From: Adineta ricciae
Lineage: Eukaryota; Rotifera; Eurotatoria; Adinetida; Adinetidae
Direction of reading: 5' to 3'
Length of the DNA stretch: 64,000 bases
Assembly: GCA_905250025.1 (NCBI GenBank)
Contig: CAJNOJ010000116.1
Location: 245,173-309,172 of the forward strand
Below the pieces are notes generated by a model. It ran no database searches, was not told where the DNA came from, and saw only the letters and a program-made list of their open reading frames with translations. The position numbers and the translations under genes are program-made. This document shows, piece by piece, positions 37,223-60,699 of the stretch (position 1 is the first letter of the stretch; every line of letters begins with the position of its first letter).

Positions 37223-38123
37223 TATGAATGTGATCTAGAAATTATGAAAGTAATAGTCTAATATCATCGTATTTATTACACAAAACTATGACTTCTTTTT
37301 CGTTTCTCGAAGACAGCTACTGACCAATAGAAAATATCTCGCCATATTTATTTAATTAAGAACGAAAAGATAAACATTCGCACATACACACCTGTCTTGG
37401 CGATAGCTCTTTTTCTAATTTCAAAGGAAAACGTTATGTCATTCGTCCTTAGCCACCTTTGAAACGCACTATGTCGTAAAGACAAAGAGTAATCTCTTTT
37501 ATCGAAATGTCTGATTTCGAGTCAACCAAAGGTTGTCCTGCGCGATAAAAAAAAGATCAAAATACGCGATGTTCTCGAAAAGAAGAACGTCCATGCTACG
37601 ACTAAACTCCACGTAAACAACGCACTTTGTAACATTCAAACTCCAACATACGTTAGATGATTCATGCACTCTCAAAGAAAACTTTTGTACGTGCTTTATT
37701 TTGTCACACAGCGAACGGTTATGAAACATTCGAGCACATGTTATGTGTTCTTTCGATCAACTCATACATACGCAACAGGTGAGTCATTCTGCTTAGAAGG
37801 AAGAAAAACAGCAGCAACAGCAATCGATTTGCTTTCTTTTGTTTTATTACAGACATATATAAATATATGAGAGAAAAAAGAGAGTACCTGTCTGCCTGAG
37901 CAGTTGCTTCTGATATCAGATGATCGTTATAGTAATGAGATATGTATCAACAGACAGACAGTATTGCAAGAGAAAGTGAGAAAAAATGTCGAGAAAAGTG
38001 TGTGTGTGTGCTCGAAAGAAAAGTGAAATGAGAGAAAACGAGATGAACATGTTTTCTTCGCTACGGACCAAGCCGTGATATATAAAATCAAAAACGTAAA
38101 AGAAAAATCGTACATTTTCCTTT
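37223..38123. other. Spacer between NPC1 and SEC14L1
   Basis: About 900 bp. It contains the NPC1 promoter and the SEC14L1 3' flank, with a short GT run near 37999-38010. No coding exon is supported. Confidence 0.5.
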
Positions 38124-45914
<7,791 letters not shown>

Positions 45915-46911
45915 CTGAAAAAATGGAAAAAAAGAATTCAAAAGGTCATGCTGACATGTGTAGGCTAGTACTGTTTGCTTCTTTGCACTATTCATTAGTG
46001 GTATAGGCCGAAAAACTATCGCTAAAAAGAAACTATTGTCATTGTTTGAATATTTAGCCGAAGAAAAAGCAGCAACTGTGAAGAATTATATAAGGTTTTT
46101 TTCTTTTCTCAATGTCGCGATGTTCTTTCGATGACTCTTTCTCTGCGCTGATGAGAGATTTATCGGGCACAACAAGCAAACGGAAAATGCATTTAGGTCA
46201 ATGAAATTAATCAAAAATGTTTCGTAGTGATTTGAGTGAAAGAATTTTGATACAAGAAAAAATAAATAAATGTTCGAGAAAAAGTAACAATAGACACCAG
46301 AATAGCATTTATCTAATCAAATGATTCATTGATAACGACGTCAACGACCTCTTTCAATTCTTTTATCATTGGATGAACACTTTAGCAATAGCAAATCAAA
46401 CACTTGCCTGACTAACTAACTGATTTTACATATTTCTGTTGAACTGTAAATGAAAAGAATTTGAAAAAAAGAAAACAACATGGCAACTATCATTTGACTC
46501 ACTCAAATGCAGCATGGTGAATAGACTCACAGTCTGGTTGCAATACTTTTAATTACTTGAAATCAATCAACATTAGGCTTCTTTTCCGTCAAGAAGCATG
46601 ATCTGTGGCTTCATTTGACTCTTCATATGAGTGAAAAGAACATAGGCACAAAATGTTTACTATGACAAAGAATATCATCAAGTACAACAGGAAAATAATG
46701 AACAAATTCATCAGCAGTATAAAGATCTGCTCCGACTGATGGACGACTTATAACTAATTATAATGTTCAAAAAATAGCACATGTTTTTGCTCTGTGTACC
46801 AGGAAGAATAAGGACATGTTACTTCTGGTTGATATACTGAATCTTGATCTGAATTGTTGTTTTTCCTTCTAGATGAATAGAAATTTCTTGAAGAAAACTA
46901 ACTAATGGTCT
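45915..46911. other. Divergent region, PTEN / ABHD13
   Basis: About 1 kb between divergent genes, expected to hold both promoters. Poly-pyrimidine followed by CAG directly before the PTEN ATG suggests a 5' UTR intron or leader acceptor. No coding gene is seen. Confidence 0.5.
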
Positions 46912-48358
46912 ATGTCGATACGAATTTTAATAAAACGTCATTGTTGGTCTTCTATCATCATGGTTTCACGATACCTTTCATCCGTCTACAGGTCTCTAGG
47001 TCAAATGTGTTCCAAGAAAAAATACCATCTATTGGCAAACTCAGCGTTAATTAATAACAAAAAATGTCACCTATCAGCTATCCTTCAAGAAATCTCAATA
47101 ACATTTGGTTTATCCTTATTTGCATTTTATCTTTTCTATCAATTATTCGGAAACATTATAATGATTCTTGTTCTCATATTTGGAATACTATGTAAGTACG
47201 TTTGTTCTTTTCTAATTAGTGAATACAATGAACAAGTTTAGCTTCACTATACGGTTTACAAGATATGTTACTTTATCAACCGAATGAGCCAGATACCGCA
47301 CGAACAATTGTACAAACGCCCGAGTTATTTCATATGGAATATGAAACGATAATTATTGAAACAGCTGACAATGAAAAATTGCACGGATATTTACTAACAC
47401 AAATGAGACAAAGTGAAGAATGTGCAACATTGATTTTCTTTCATGGAAATGCAGGAAACATAGGACATAGGTATGAGCTAATAAAGTGTTTCTTGAAGAA
47501 AAACGAAATTTTGATAATGTCAATAACATTTAGGTTACAAAACGCTCATTTACTCTATCGAACATGTAACATTAACATTCTTTTATTTGATTATCGTGGA
47601 TACGGCAAATCAACTGGTATTCCATCAGAATCAGGTCTTTATACAGATGCACAAGCTGTATATGATTTTGTTCGATCACGAAATGATTTAAATCAAGGGA
47701 GAATTATTTTATTTGGACGTTCATTAGGTGGCGCCGTTGCCTTGCATCTCGGTAATTATCTTAAAACACATGTATAACTATATTCGTTTGTTTTCTGTGC
47801 ATCCAAAGCTGCATATCTTGCTGAAAATGAAGCATCACCTCCATTACATTGTGTTATTGTTGAAAATACATTTACGTCAATACCCGACATGGCCAAACGA
47901 TTGTTTCAGTTTTTCATACTTGATTATATACCTACTTGTTACTACAAGAATTTAGTAAGATATTTGGAAACGGAAATCGATTGAAATGTGTTTCGAACAA
48001 ACTTTAGTACTCCTCAATTAGCAAAATTCGCCACATTAAAGTACCTATACTTTTCCTCTCCGGTGAACAAGACGAACTAGTGCCACCACAGATGATGCGC
48101 AAACTACATGACGTTCGTCGATTCTAAACTAGTTTGAAACCATTAGATCTTGAATTTTTAGGAATGTCAAAGTACAAAAAAGCAACTGACTTTATTTTCC
48201 GACGGTCAACATAATACAACTTGGCTTACACGGAATTATTCAACGCAGATACAAAAGTTTCTTACAGAAGTATGTTGACATTCCCATTGAAATCAATTGT
48301 CGCTTGTTTCCTTTTCTTCTAGTGTTCAACATTACCCTCCGAAGGAGCATCAGCGTAA
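46912..48358 (+). CDS. ABHD13: ABHD13-type membrane alpha/beta hydrolase
   Basis: Seven exons (46912-47191, 47242-47470, 47534-47751, 47809-47954, 48008-48112, 48162-48269, 48323-48358) give 373 aa (human ABHD13 is 337). A hydrophobic segment at about 60-95 (GLSLFAFYLFYQLFGNIIMI) makes it a type II membrane protein. The core starts GLQDMLLYQPNEP and contains TLIFFHGNAGNIGHR (oxyanion region), NILLFDYRGYGKSTG, the nucleophile elbow FGRSLGGAVALHL with Ser233, VENTFTSIPDMAK, the acid GEQDELVPPQMM and the catalytic His in SDGQHNTTW. All three triad residues are present, so an active serine hydrolase is expected; the natural substrate is unknown. The N-terminal 50 residues differ from vertebrates and the start could instead be the in-frame ATG at 46960 or 47008. 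One donor is GTTCGT (48113). Confidence 0.93.
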
Positions 48359-49325
48359 AGCAGCTTTAACAGCCGACGGAACCTTTTCAATCAGTTGTCT
48401 TCTAATACATTTTGTCTTTAAATGTTGTATTGAATTAGTGATATCTTGTTCTATTTATTTCGATTTCACTTCGGCAAAGAAATTCAATCATAGAAAAGAT
48501 ATATGAAAAGTTTTTTTTTTTACACGAGTATTTATTTCTTCTTGATGCATATCAATCTTTTCAATAAACGATAATCAACTGGACCAAATGAATGATAGAT
48601 ATAAAAACTCCGTCTGATTAACTGTCGACTTCATTCACACAGTTATTTATCACGAAGAATCGGATGTATTTCTTTCTCTTTTCTCATCAAATCATGACAG
48701 CTATCATTGAATGTTGACATATCAAAGGTGAATTCGATTCGTTAATTGATTCATGTAAATCACATACAAGATTTTTCTCTTTTTCTTGTTGACGCTAAGA
48801 CATCTGACGTAGGAAAATATGCCAATCTATCCGATTTCTTTTCTTCGATGTGCGTGTTACAACAGCATGATAAAACAAATTTCATCCTCTTGTTTAAACA
48901 GTTCTTGATTATCTTCAGGAGATTTTCTTTCTCATTGTATTCTGGATTGTTGTCGGAATGAAATCGTAATCTTCTGTTCCGGTCAATGAGCTGAGTAGAT
49001 TAACATGCAACAGATTTTCTTTCGGATGAAAATTTCTTTGATCATCGCGCTTGTTTAGAATAACAAGCAAAGAATTCGGCTGTCTAGAATGGAAAAGTTA
49101 ATCAATCTGTTTTGATTTGATATGTTTAGAGGTGTTTATCTTAGCAAGTTTACCTCGAATAATCAATCAGTCAAGTAGATCGACGACGGCCTAGATTATT
49201 TCAGATTTCGACATCTTTGATAATGTTATTATTAATTCTCATGACGTTGACGACACTTTTTTCTCTTATAAGACCGGCATTGATTTCCAAACAATGTTTC
49301 TTCTTTCATTTCTCTCGAATTCATC
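48359..49325. other. Spacer between ABHD13 and the carboxylesterase gene
   Basis: About 970 bp. AT-rich with T-runs near 48510. No coding exon is supported; it should contain the ABHD13 3' UTR and the esterase promoter. Confidence 0.5.
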
Positions 49326-52591
<3,266 letters not shown>

Positions 52592-52875
52592 CATATTACA
52601 CTCTTTTAACTTTTGGTTTCTTTTTTCTATTCATATTGAATAATAATAATAATAATAGCAGCAATCAGTATGTAGACTTGATCACCGTTTTTTCTCTGAA
52701 ATATTCATGTGCGTTGATTTTCAACTAGTTAACAATATCTGTAAGAAATGTGAGTGATGAAACGGACGTTTAAGAATCGATTTACAAGATAAAAACACGA
52801 CGATATGAAATACTTTACATGAAAAATTGTTTTTCACAATAGTCGCTTATTTAATATTTCATCATGTTTACAATC

Positions 52876-54739
52876 TCATACATAGACAACTTCGGGTGCA
52901 TGCGCGTATCGTTGATGAGGCTCATTGACATAGATGACATCCGGTTGGTACGATGGTGGGTACTGATCATCTTCAACATAAATGACATCAGGTTGGTATG
53001 AACTTGGATGAGTATTGTCAACGTAAACAACATTTGAATGATCAACGTATTGTTCTTGGGGTTCTCCAAGGTAGTACAGCTCCGGACGCGGTTGGTCTTG
53101 AACGTAAACTACTTCGGGTTGTCGTACTCGTCGATTGTCAGTTTCGGTAACGTAGACAACTTCTGGTTCAGGAGCGCGTTGTTTTGCTGTTTCTTTTACG
53201 ACGATGATCTGTGGCTCAGGTGTTGGACGTTTCTCTGTCTCTTTGACAACAATTACTTGATGTTCGGGCGTGGGACGCTTTTCTTTCTCCTTTACAACGA
53301 TGACTTGAGATTCAGGTGTTGGACGCTTCTCTTTCTCCTTGACTACGATAACTTGGGGCTCCGGACTTGGTCGTTTGTCTCTTTTGTCAATATAAATTAC
53401 TTTTGGTTCGCGCGAACGTCGTTCCCCGCGGTCATCATCATAAGCATATTTCACATAGCGTGGTGTTGAATCTTTTTCATCGATAATCTTAACTTCATTG
53501 CCGTCTTCATCGATGTACACGTAACTTTCAGTACGTGATGCGGACTGATCTTCATCAAGATAGATTACTTCGGTGCGAGGTGAACGACGTGTATCAAGAG
53601 TTGATGACGATTTTTTCATACGAATATATCCTGCTGGTGGTGTGCGTTTCCGTATTACTGTTGATCGACGTTGTGGGGCAGGTTTAAGATAGTAGACGTC
53701 ATCATCATCATCTTCTCGCTCTTGCTGCGGAGATTTACGTAGGATGCGTACTGTTCGTTGAGGTCTTTCAACAATCGTTTCCTACATGAAAAGATCTCTT
53801 AGTTGAAATAATACAAACGATCTTATCAGCTTAATCACGAAGAATTCATAGATAACAAACGCTGGTACCTCTACTCTTATTACAAGAGATTGATGTAACC
53901 TACTGTTTGACGATCGGTGTTCTTATAACCAGTATCTTCTGTTTTGCGTTGTACTACATAATCATGCTTGCCAATCCGAACACGTTGTGATATATCCATA
54001 GTGTCCTTGGCTGGAGTGGGAGATTTCAATTGATAAACAGAAGGTCGTTTGGGCGGGTAACGAGGGCTATCTTGCCGTTTCGGAACATAAACAGGTTGTG
54101 GACCAGGATCTTCTCGATATGTCGTTGAGGCCGCATACTTTGGCGTTCTCTGAGGAATGGTTATAGTTCGTATCGTTGTAACGCGTTTCTTCTGCGGAGG
54201 CATTGAAGTAGTCTGAGCAGGAACTCGTATCGCGGGTAATCGCTGAGTACTCTGCCGAACAGTATCATCCTTCTTCATTTTATATCTCGCTTCGTTTGCT
54301 TTTTTAACAAGTAAAAACGTGTCCGAACGTAGTGATGGTCGTTTAGCAATATTGACTCGTGTTGAATTTGAAGGATTTCGAGTTGTTTTTATCGTTGTTG
54401 TTGCCGTCGTCTTTGGATCTGACCGTTGTTCTGGTCTAAACTGTACATAATAATTTTTAGACATATGTACCTGCTTCTTTTTCTCTGTAAATAATCCTTT
54501 TAAAGGAAAAAATCGCCTAACGGATTTATTTCTATGTCTTTTTTTTCTCGGTACTCAAAAATGACGCTTCAATCTTCTCTGTTTCAAAGTAGACGGAGAA
54601 AAACAATCGAGTCAAAGAGAAGACTTACTTTGGGAGCGCGAGCTATCAGTTGTGTTTTAGCAACTGGCGGTATGGTGCGCCTTGTTTTCGTCGTAGGATA
54701 ATTATACGGATAATAACCAAAACCACTGGATACCGGCAT
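52876..54739 (-). CDS. Low-complexity protein with 16-residue tandem repeats, unknown function
   Basis: Three exons (54629-54739, 53904-54470, 52876-53781) give 527 aa. The chain is rich in Arg, Lys, Pro, Thr, Tyr and Val and has no Cys-rich or enzymatic motif, signal peptide or transmembrane segment. N-terminal third: Tyr/Pro-rich (GFGYYPYNYPTTKTRRTIPP), then Arg/Lys/Pro-rich with many TP and SP sites. The last third has an acidic Tyr block (VIYLDEDQ, SYVYIDEDGNEVKIIDE) followed by six tandem copies of a 16-residue unit like KRPTPEPQVIVVKEKE and a degenerate tail of PDVIYVEDD / PEVVYV units. The alternating beta-branched core and charged ends suggest repeated short strands or binding motifs. 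The ATG at 54739 follows an acceptor-like TTTGTAG, so an upstream exon is possible. No family recognised. Confidence 0.78.
53092..53376 (-). repeat. 48-bp coding tandem repeat, six units
   Basis: Within the last exon of the low-complexity gene, five full 48 bp units (53329-53376, 53281-53328, 53233-53280, 53185-53232, 53137-53184) and one of 45 bp (53092-53136) are arranged head to tail. Each encodes a Pro-rich turn followed by Val/Ile-rich VIVVKE or VVYV. The first four copies are the most alike; divergence rises toward the C-terminus. Confidence 0.9.
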
Positions 54740-55662
54740 CGATGGAATCTACAAATATGCCATTTTATACATCACGTTCACTTCTACAGAGATTAGGAAT
54801 GAAAGAAGTTAAATATTTGGTTTTTCTTTTTTCTTTTCTATTGAAAATTCGATTGTTTGCATACAGTCACGATGAATCAGAAATAAAACAGTTTATTTGA
54901 TCGAGAAAACATTTAATTGCGGAAGGAACGACGGATTTTATATATGAATCAATGGTCAACACATTCAATGTCCGTGAAATTCTTATCCTCATATTTCGGT
55001 ATCCATTATCACACAACAGAGTATTAATTGATCATCTATCTTATTTCCTAGAAAAGTTTATCTTTCTGATTCATTAATCTTTTGTAACAAGAAAAATATC
55101 ATCTCGAAAGACTTCTTTTCCTTTTCCTTTACTCAAGAATTTCTCTATTATTTCATCACAATGACCAAACGGTGAGAGTTCGCTCTTCTCTCGGCATGTT
55201 TATGATAAAATCGCAGTCGTTTTTTGTTTAGCTAATTATGCTGATGGGCAACTGTTGGTGTAATCGAACACATTTGGTTCGTGTCGTTTTGCATTCATTC
55301 ATGGTAGCGAAACACTTTGAAAAAAAAGCGTTTTTACTACTTTGTAAAAGAAACAAATGTTGAATAGATCGTATTTGTTTGTTGATTTTTGGTGCGAGAA
55401 ATGAGTGCGTGAGAAAAGAAGCATATCTATTCAATCATTCGGTTTTATTTTGTTGTTAAAACAGATGAAGACAAAAAAAATAAGAATGAGATATGAAATA
55501 AAGGTATATGATTGATGATGAGGGTTAAAAGAAGAAAAAGAAAAAGAGAAAGTGAGAGTGAGAAAAGGCTAAGCACGAATTTTATTTGCTTTTTTGTTGT
55601 TATGAAGAAAGTGATTAAACAAAACACAAAGGTCTTTTTCTTTTAAACTAATTTCATTTGAT
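54740..55662. other. Spacer between the repeat protein and myosin light chain
   Basis: About 920 bp with AG-rich tracts and no supported gene. It holds the repeat-protein promoter and the myosin light chain 3' UTR. Confidence 0.5.
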
Positions 55663-56849
55663 TTATTCGTCTTCTTTGCCACGTTTGATCTGTCGTGTAA
55701 ACGCAGCGTAATCTAAGTTGCCTTTTGGATCAACTGGAGCACCTTCGAGCATTTGATTGAACTGAAATAAAGGCACAAATAGGCAATGTCAACGAATAGA
55801 TGTTTCTCCTTACCTCCATATCAGATAATCCTTTGAAAGAGAAATAAATGGAATAGGAAATAGATTCGAACAGAAAAAGAATCACTTACGATCATCCGGA
55901 CGTCCTTCGGCTGTAAGAACTTCACGTAAACTAGAAAGATGAGAAGGAAAAGAATACATATGGATTGCTTTTGTTATTCAAAAGAGCAATTAACCTTTTT
56001 GTGTTAATAAATCCAGTTGCCTCAGGATCGAAATTTTTCCATGCGTTTAAGATAACATTTTCTTCATCGGTACCATTTAATCGATCACCAAATAATGTTA
56101 ATAACATGGTAAAATTAATTGGACCTTGAGCTTCTTCAAGCATAGCTTTTAATTCAGAATCTTTTGGTGCTTTACCTAAAATGAAACCGAAGATTTTTCA
56201 AAAACAACCTTGTTTCCTTCGATGTGATTATTACCAAGTGAAGCAAAAACTTCTTTGAGGTCATCCAAACTGATTGTACCGTCACGATCTTGATCCATAA
56301 GACCGAATGCCTAGAAGAAAAGATAAGATCTTGTTTTGCAGACAACGATCAGTCGAGTTTAGAATTCAAACCTCTTTAAATTCTTGTACTTGTTTTTGAT
56401 CGAACATAGAAAAGACATTGCTGGTGGCACGTTGAGCCTTCTTCTTGGCTTTTTTCTAATCAAGCAAAACACGAAATCGTCCTTTTTTTTCATATGAACA
56501 ATCAAAAAAAACAGAAACAATTCGATCATGTTTCGTCGTAAAGGTCACATGGTGAACGGTAGTAGGAAAGAGTGTGAGGTATAGAGCATGGTGTATTTCA
56601 AGAATCAAAATGATTTCGCATGCTTGGGAAAATGACAACTAAGACATCGAGAAGATAATTATTAAGGTGCGAAAGGAAGAATATGGTATATGTGTGGAAA
56701 GATAAGGGATGTGAATATTACAATGTCAGATAAAACTTACGTCGCTCTAGAAAAACAATTAAGAAGAATTTTAGATGAAGAACGTATTTGTAGTTTAAGA
56801 TGCATGATGAGAAAAAAAGTTTGGAGGAATTAACACTCACATCGGCCAT
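55663..56849 (-). CDS. Myosin regulatory light chain
   Basis: Regulatory light chain (MRLC/MYL9-type) that binds the myosin II neck and controls it by phosphorylation. Eight exons (56841-56849, 56741-56746, 56372-56455, 56235-56310, 55995-56175, 55890-55930, 55814-55830, 55663-55761) give 170 aa, the family length. Exon 2 is 6 nt and exon 7 is 17 nt, both needed to keep frame. The start [14 protein letters not shown] leads into the kinase target [11 protein letters not shown] (Thr-Ser). EF-hand 1, [18 protein letters not shown], keeps its calcium/magnesium ligands; [20 protein letters not shown] and [13 protein letters not shown] form the central part and [20 protein letters not shown] the last EF-hand, in which calcium ligands are degenerate, as in other MRLCs. 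Exact paralogue (muscle or non-muscle) is not decided. Confidence 0.93.
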
Positions 56850-57737
56850 TCTGGAGTTTGGAAAAGTCTACGAGAAGAATTCTGATTTGATGTTGGATAT
56901 GGTACCACAAGCAACTTCTTGATGAAGATTACAAGCAAAGAAACACTCAGTTTCTATCTTTTCTCTCTCTCTCTCTCCCTGTCTGCCGTTTTTTTTTCTT
57001 ATTTCTTGATGCTGTTGTTGTTGTTATTGTGGAAGAAATTGCCTATTTTGGGTGCTGTGTTACACCAAATGTAAGAGAAGAAGAGAGAAAAAATGGATAA
57101 CCGCTGTGGATATTAACGGAGTTCTTTTCTTTTCTTCTGCAGGAGATATGTTAACGTACATCTAACTTCGAACATATATACATTTTCTCGGACGGAAAAC
57201 GCGGATGCATCTCGACCCTAAATCGATCTCATCTTTCCTCTAACCGCGCATATATTAATAGAGAAAGAGACCTAATATGGTGGTAGCAAAAAAGATGTGG
57301 TTGTGTACTCTTTCTCATGATGATATTATTCTAGACACAGGCATTGCTTGCTATATTATTGGTCTTAAATATAGTAGACAAAAGAAGGATAAAAAGCGAA
57401 TGAATGATGCATCTCAGAACAGATAGCATAGCTGTTAGCATCATGCAATAACATCAGCGAAGTTTTTTTTTTCTTCTCGTGTCACATTTGCCGGTTTTTA
57501 TTTGTCGCTACAATTCCAATCAAGCATATATTCAAGGCTAATAATATATATATTGCTAGTCTGACATCGGAACAAGAAAAGCGCGAGTCAATATCTTCAG
57601 TAGCATTCTATTATTCTTCAAATGAGATAATACTGTTGTGTACAGTAATTGCAACTTATACCAATTTCTTTTTTTTTCAACAAAAATAGCAAAAACAAAA
57701 CAAGCAATTATCTGACAAAAGAAAAAAATATTGATTC
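56850..57737. other. Spacer between myosin light chain and SIL1
   Basis: About 890 bp with a CT run (56961-56977) and T-runs near 57468 and 57667. No coding exon is supported; the myosin light chain promoter and SIL1 3' end should lie here. Confidence 0.5.
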
Positions 57738-59651
57738 CTATAGATCGTTCGACGAAGTCTGTTTCAATTGTGCACGAAGATTAGTTAAGAGATCAGTGAA
57801 TGTTGAAACTTCGTTTGGATTCGCTTTGGTATAAACGTCGTTTAGTTTCTCCAACATTGGAAGTAAAGACATAAAATTCGTTCGACACACATCTGTGAAA
57901 GATATCATTGCTGTTAGTAGCCTTTCAATCTGGTCAAAATTGTGCATATCGTTTGAAGTTAAACGATGCGATACCTTTGCACACCAATCGTATTTCACCA
58001 ACCGATCACGGATATCGATGCTAAAATAAAAGAGAAATTCTTAAAGATAAGGACGAGCTCAGATGGGAATTTTCCAATGATTTCGCGATAGAACTTGATT
58101 TATTGATATCTATCATGAAGAGTCCATACTAACCAAGATACTCTTCTTACGTTTCAGAATGACATCAATCACATTCTTATGCAACAATTGCCTCAAATAA
58201 GAACTGCTCTTCTGATAACCTTTGATTTTCTAATATCACGCATTGCAGAAATACTTTTCCCATTGTAATCGACTTTTCCTCGGACTCGTTAGACAATGAT
58301 TTCTATTCGCGTATTGATTAACTTACCTATCATAAACATTTCTTTTGTCCGCAGTCTCTTGATCCTAAACAATCGAGAACTTCAATGAAATTGATTGAAA
58401 TATTTTTCTTCAATTTACCTTTTCGACTATTAAATCATTCATCAATTCAATTGCTCTGAGTTGTATCTTATTGTTTGGTTCTGTTTGATCAATCAGTGTA
58501 ACGATCGTTTCGATTCCACCGTGTTCGAGAAAACTTCTCTGTGCTTGCGGAAAATTTCTCAACAGGGTTGATAGAGTAAACATAAGCCGGAATCGGATAT
58601 TATCATCGACTTCAATGTTCAATAAACGTAGCAAATATGGAACAAAACCAAGGTTTAATGCTTTCAATTGAACTTTCGGATTGCTAGAAAGAAAGTCTCG
58701 TATGAACATTTTCATTGTGTACGACAAATCTCACTCACCCTTGGAAAGCGGCGCCTAGTGTCAAACAAGTTAAATGACGTACATCATTATTGACATTCGT
58801 TGAATTTAATAGCTGAATCAATAATTCAAGTCCGTGCATATCGGAAAATAAAATGGCGTTATCATACTAAACGAAACGATATCATTCCGAACATTCTCGA
58901 TTGCATGGAATCACGTCGACATACTTGATGAAGATAAAATTCTAAATCAGTTAAAATTGTTTTCCGGTTTTCATTATTGTTCGTTGCGTTCAATTGTTTT
59001 AGAAGATCAGTGAGAAGTTCGTGATCAGTTTGAACTTTCATATTCATCTGTTCGAAATCTTTCTTTAGTTCATCATATGGACGGTATTTTGCTTTAACTT
59101 CTTCTTCATGTTTCTGAACAAAACAAAGATATGAAGATGATTACAATAAACCATGATTAACATACTTCATCAGTGGTTACATCGTCTTTGCTTAAATCAA
59201 GATTAGCGAATGCTCGTTCGAGATTTTCTCTACTAATACGTTCTTGCTCTTGGGCGTCATCATTTGATACAGGTACGAGATCGTTTGCAGATTCTTTTTG
59301 CTCTTCGTTCTTATCGAGTAGTTTCGCTTCCCGGAGACCTGTTTGTAAATTTAACCGAACATGCAGACCGGGTGGAATTGCTTGACCTAAACAGCAGCGG
59401 TGAATCTATGAATTTATTGAGCGTATGATTAAAATACCTTCTTTCACGATTTGCCATTCGTTCGTAGGAATAAATTCGTCTTGATTTTGAACGAAATTTT
59501 CTATAAAAACGAGGTTTCTTCTAAAGAAAAGTCTAGAAATAGCCTTACCGTTAGATTGCTCTGTTCGTATCGGAACAGATGAGAGCGATCCGCATGTTAA
59601 TGAAAGGATAACAATGAATATATACGTAGTAGGAAATGAATGAACCAACAT
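57738..59651 (-). CDS. SIL1: SIL1, ER nucleotide exchange factor for BiP
   Basis: ER-luminal armadillo-type protein that releases ADP from the Hsp70 chaperone BiP. Eight exons (59549-59651, 59438-59500, 59166-59386, 58925-59113, 58739-58866, 58419-58683, 58327-58364, 57738-58020) give 429 aa (human 461). A signal peptide MLVHSFPTTYIFIVILSLTC is followed by the family block FIPTNEWQIVKEGQAIPPGL with HVRLNLQTGLREAKLL, then YRPYDELKKDFEQMNMKVQT. The armadillo core shows TDLEFYLHQYDNAILFSD, LTLGAAFQGNPKVQLKAL, LLRNFPQAQRSFLEHGGIET. The C-terminus ends KQTSSNDL, without a clear KDEL-like retrieval signal. Exon 7 is only 38 nt and is followed by a 306 bp intron. Confidence 0.94.
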
Positions 59652-60295
59652 ATCTTGTTTTACGCAGTAAATTTAACTTTATGAATAGGTAAGAGTGAAC
59701 AAATTCGAATTCTCTTTCTATTTATATGTACCAATTGAAGTACAATGTTGAAACGACAGCAAATGCACCGATGTATGAAGAAATCAGACGTGGCAAACGG
59801 ATCGTTGGCTTCATTCATTCACATACGGACTTCTTCTCATGACTCATGAATGTTGTGACGCGTACCAATCGATATTCATTCGCATTGACGATAGAGTGCG
59901 TTGGAGATCAACACTGAAAAATAAGTTTTGAGTAGAACGTGGATTTGTCTCATCTTGAGAATATACGCAGAAAATAAAATCGCTGGATTGTGATATTTTA
60001 CACTTTTCTTTGAAGATCAGGTTCTAAATAACGACTAGATATAAACGTACCTAGCGCCCATTGTTCAACTATGATGTAAACTGACCCATTATCTCACACA
60101 AAAGTAACCGTGCATATTAATAGGGGGAGAACAAAGCATTTTTATACATTACATATAAGTACTTTGTCAAGATGATGAAGTCCGCAGTTCTCTCTTTGTA
60201 AAGGCATAAATTTCCCGTTCCTCATGATATTCTCTGCATTGAAATTTAATAATAAACTCTCTCCCGTAATAGAAAGCCCTCCTGGAATAAAACAG

Positions 60296-60342
60296 CCTCC
60301 CTATATAGTATGCCCTTCAAAGACGAAAACCCTATAGGGAGG
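60296..60342. repeat. Short perfect hairpin
   Basis: CCTCCCTATA at 60296-60305 is the reverse complement of TATAGGGAGG at 60333-60342, with a 27 bp loop. The right half itself sits in a near-palindrome (CCCTATAGGG). It is G+C-richer than its surroundings. Confidence 0.7.
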
Positions 60343-60699
60343 GTTATGAGGATTTTTGCACAAAAAAATATGCGATGTGTGCGACCATAGTAGAAGGTCC
60401 CGGGCTTTTTATTACGAAGGGGAAAGAGGGTTAATCAATGCTAGATGAATTTTGTGCGAGATACATCGATTCACAATCTTCACACTGGAAACCATGAAAA
60501 CTAAAGTGATACTGTTCAGAAAAGGCAACGTTTTTTTTCATACTGTAGATTTGTAGGCCATTCCCGGAAATAATAATGTTTGTTTCTCTTATGGTTCATA
60601 GGTAGGGTTTTAACGAAAGCCGATTAAATGTGAAAATTGATATTAAATATAGTCTCCTGCAGGAAAAATTCCACTGATAATTATCAAAGGTTCCTACAA

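Noticed and set aside
53038-53469. Plus-strand frame antisense to the repeat protein
   Set aside because: It exists because the 48 bp repeats on the minus strand leave the opposite strand open; composition is Phe/Leu/Tyr with no domain, while the minus frame has splice-consistent exons.
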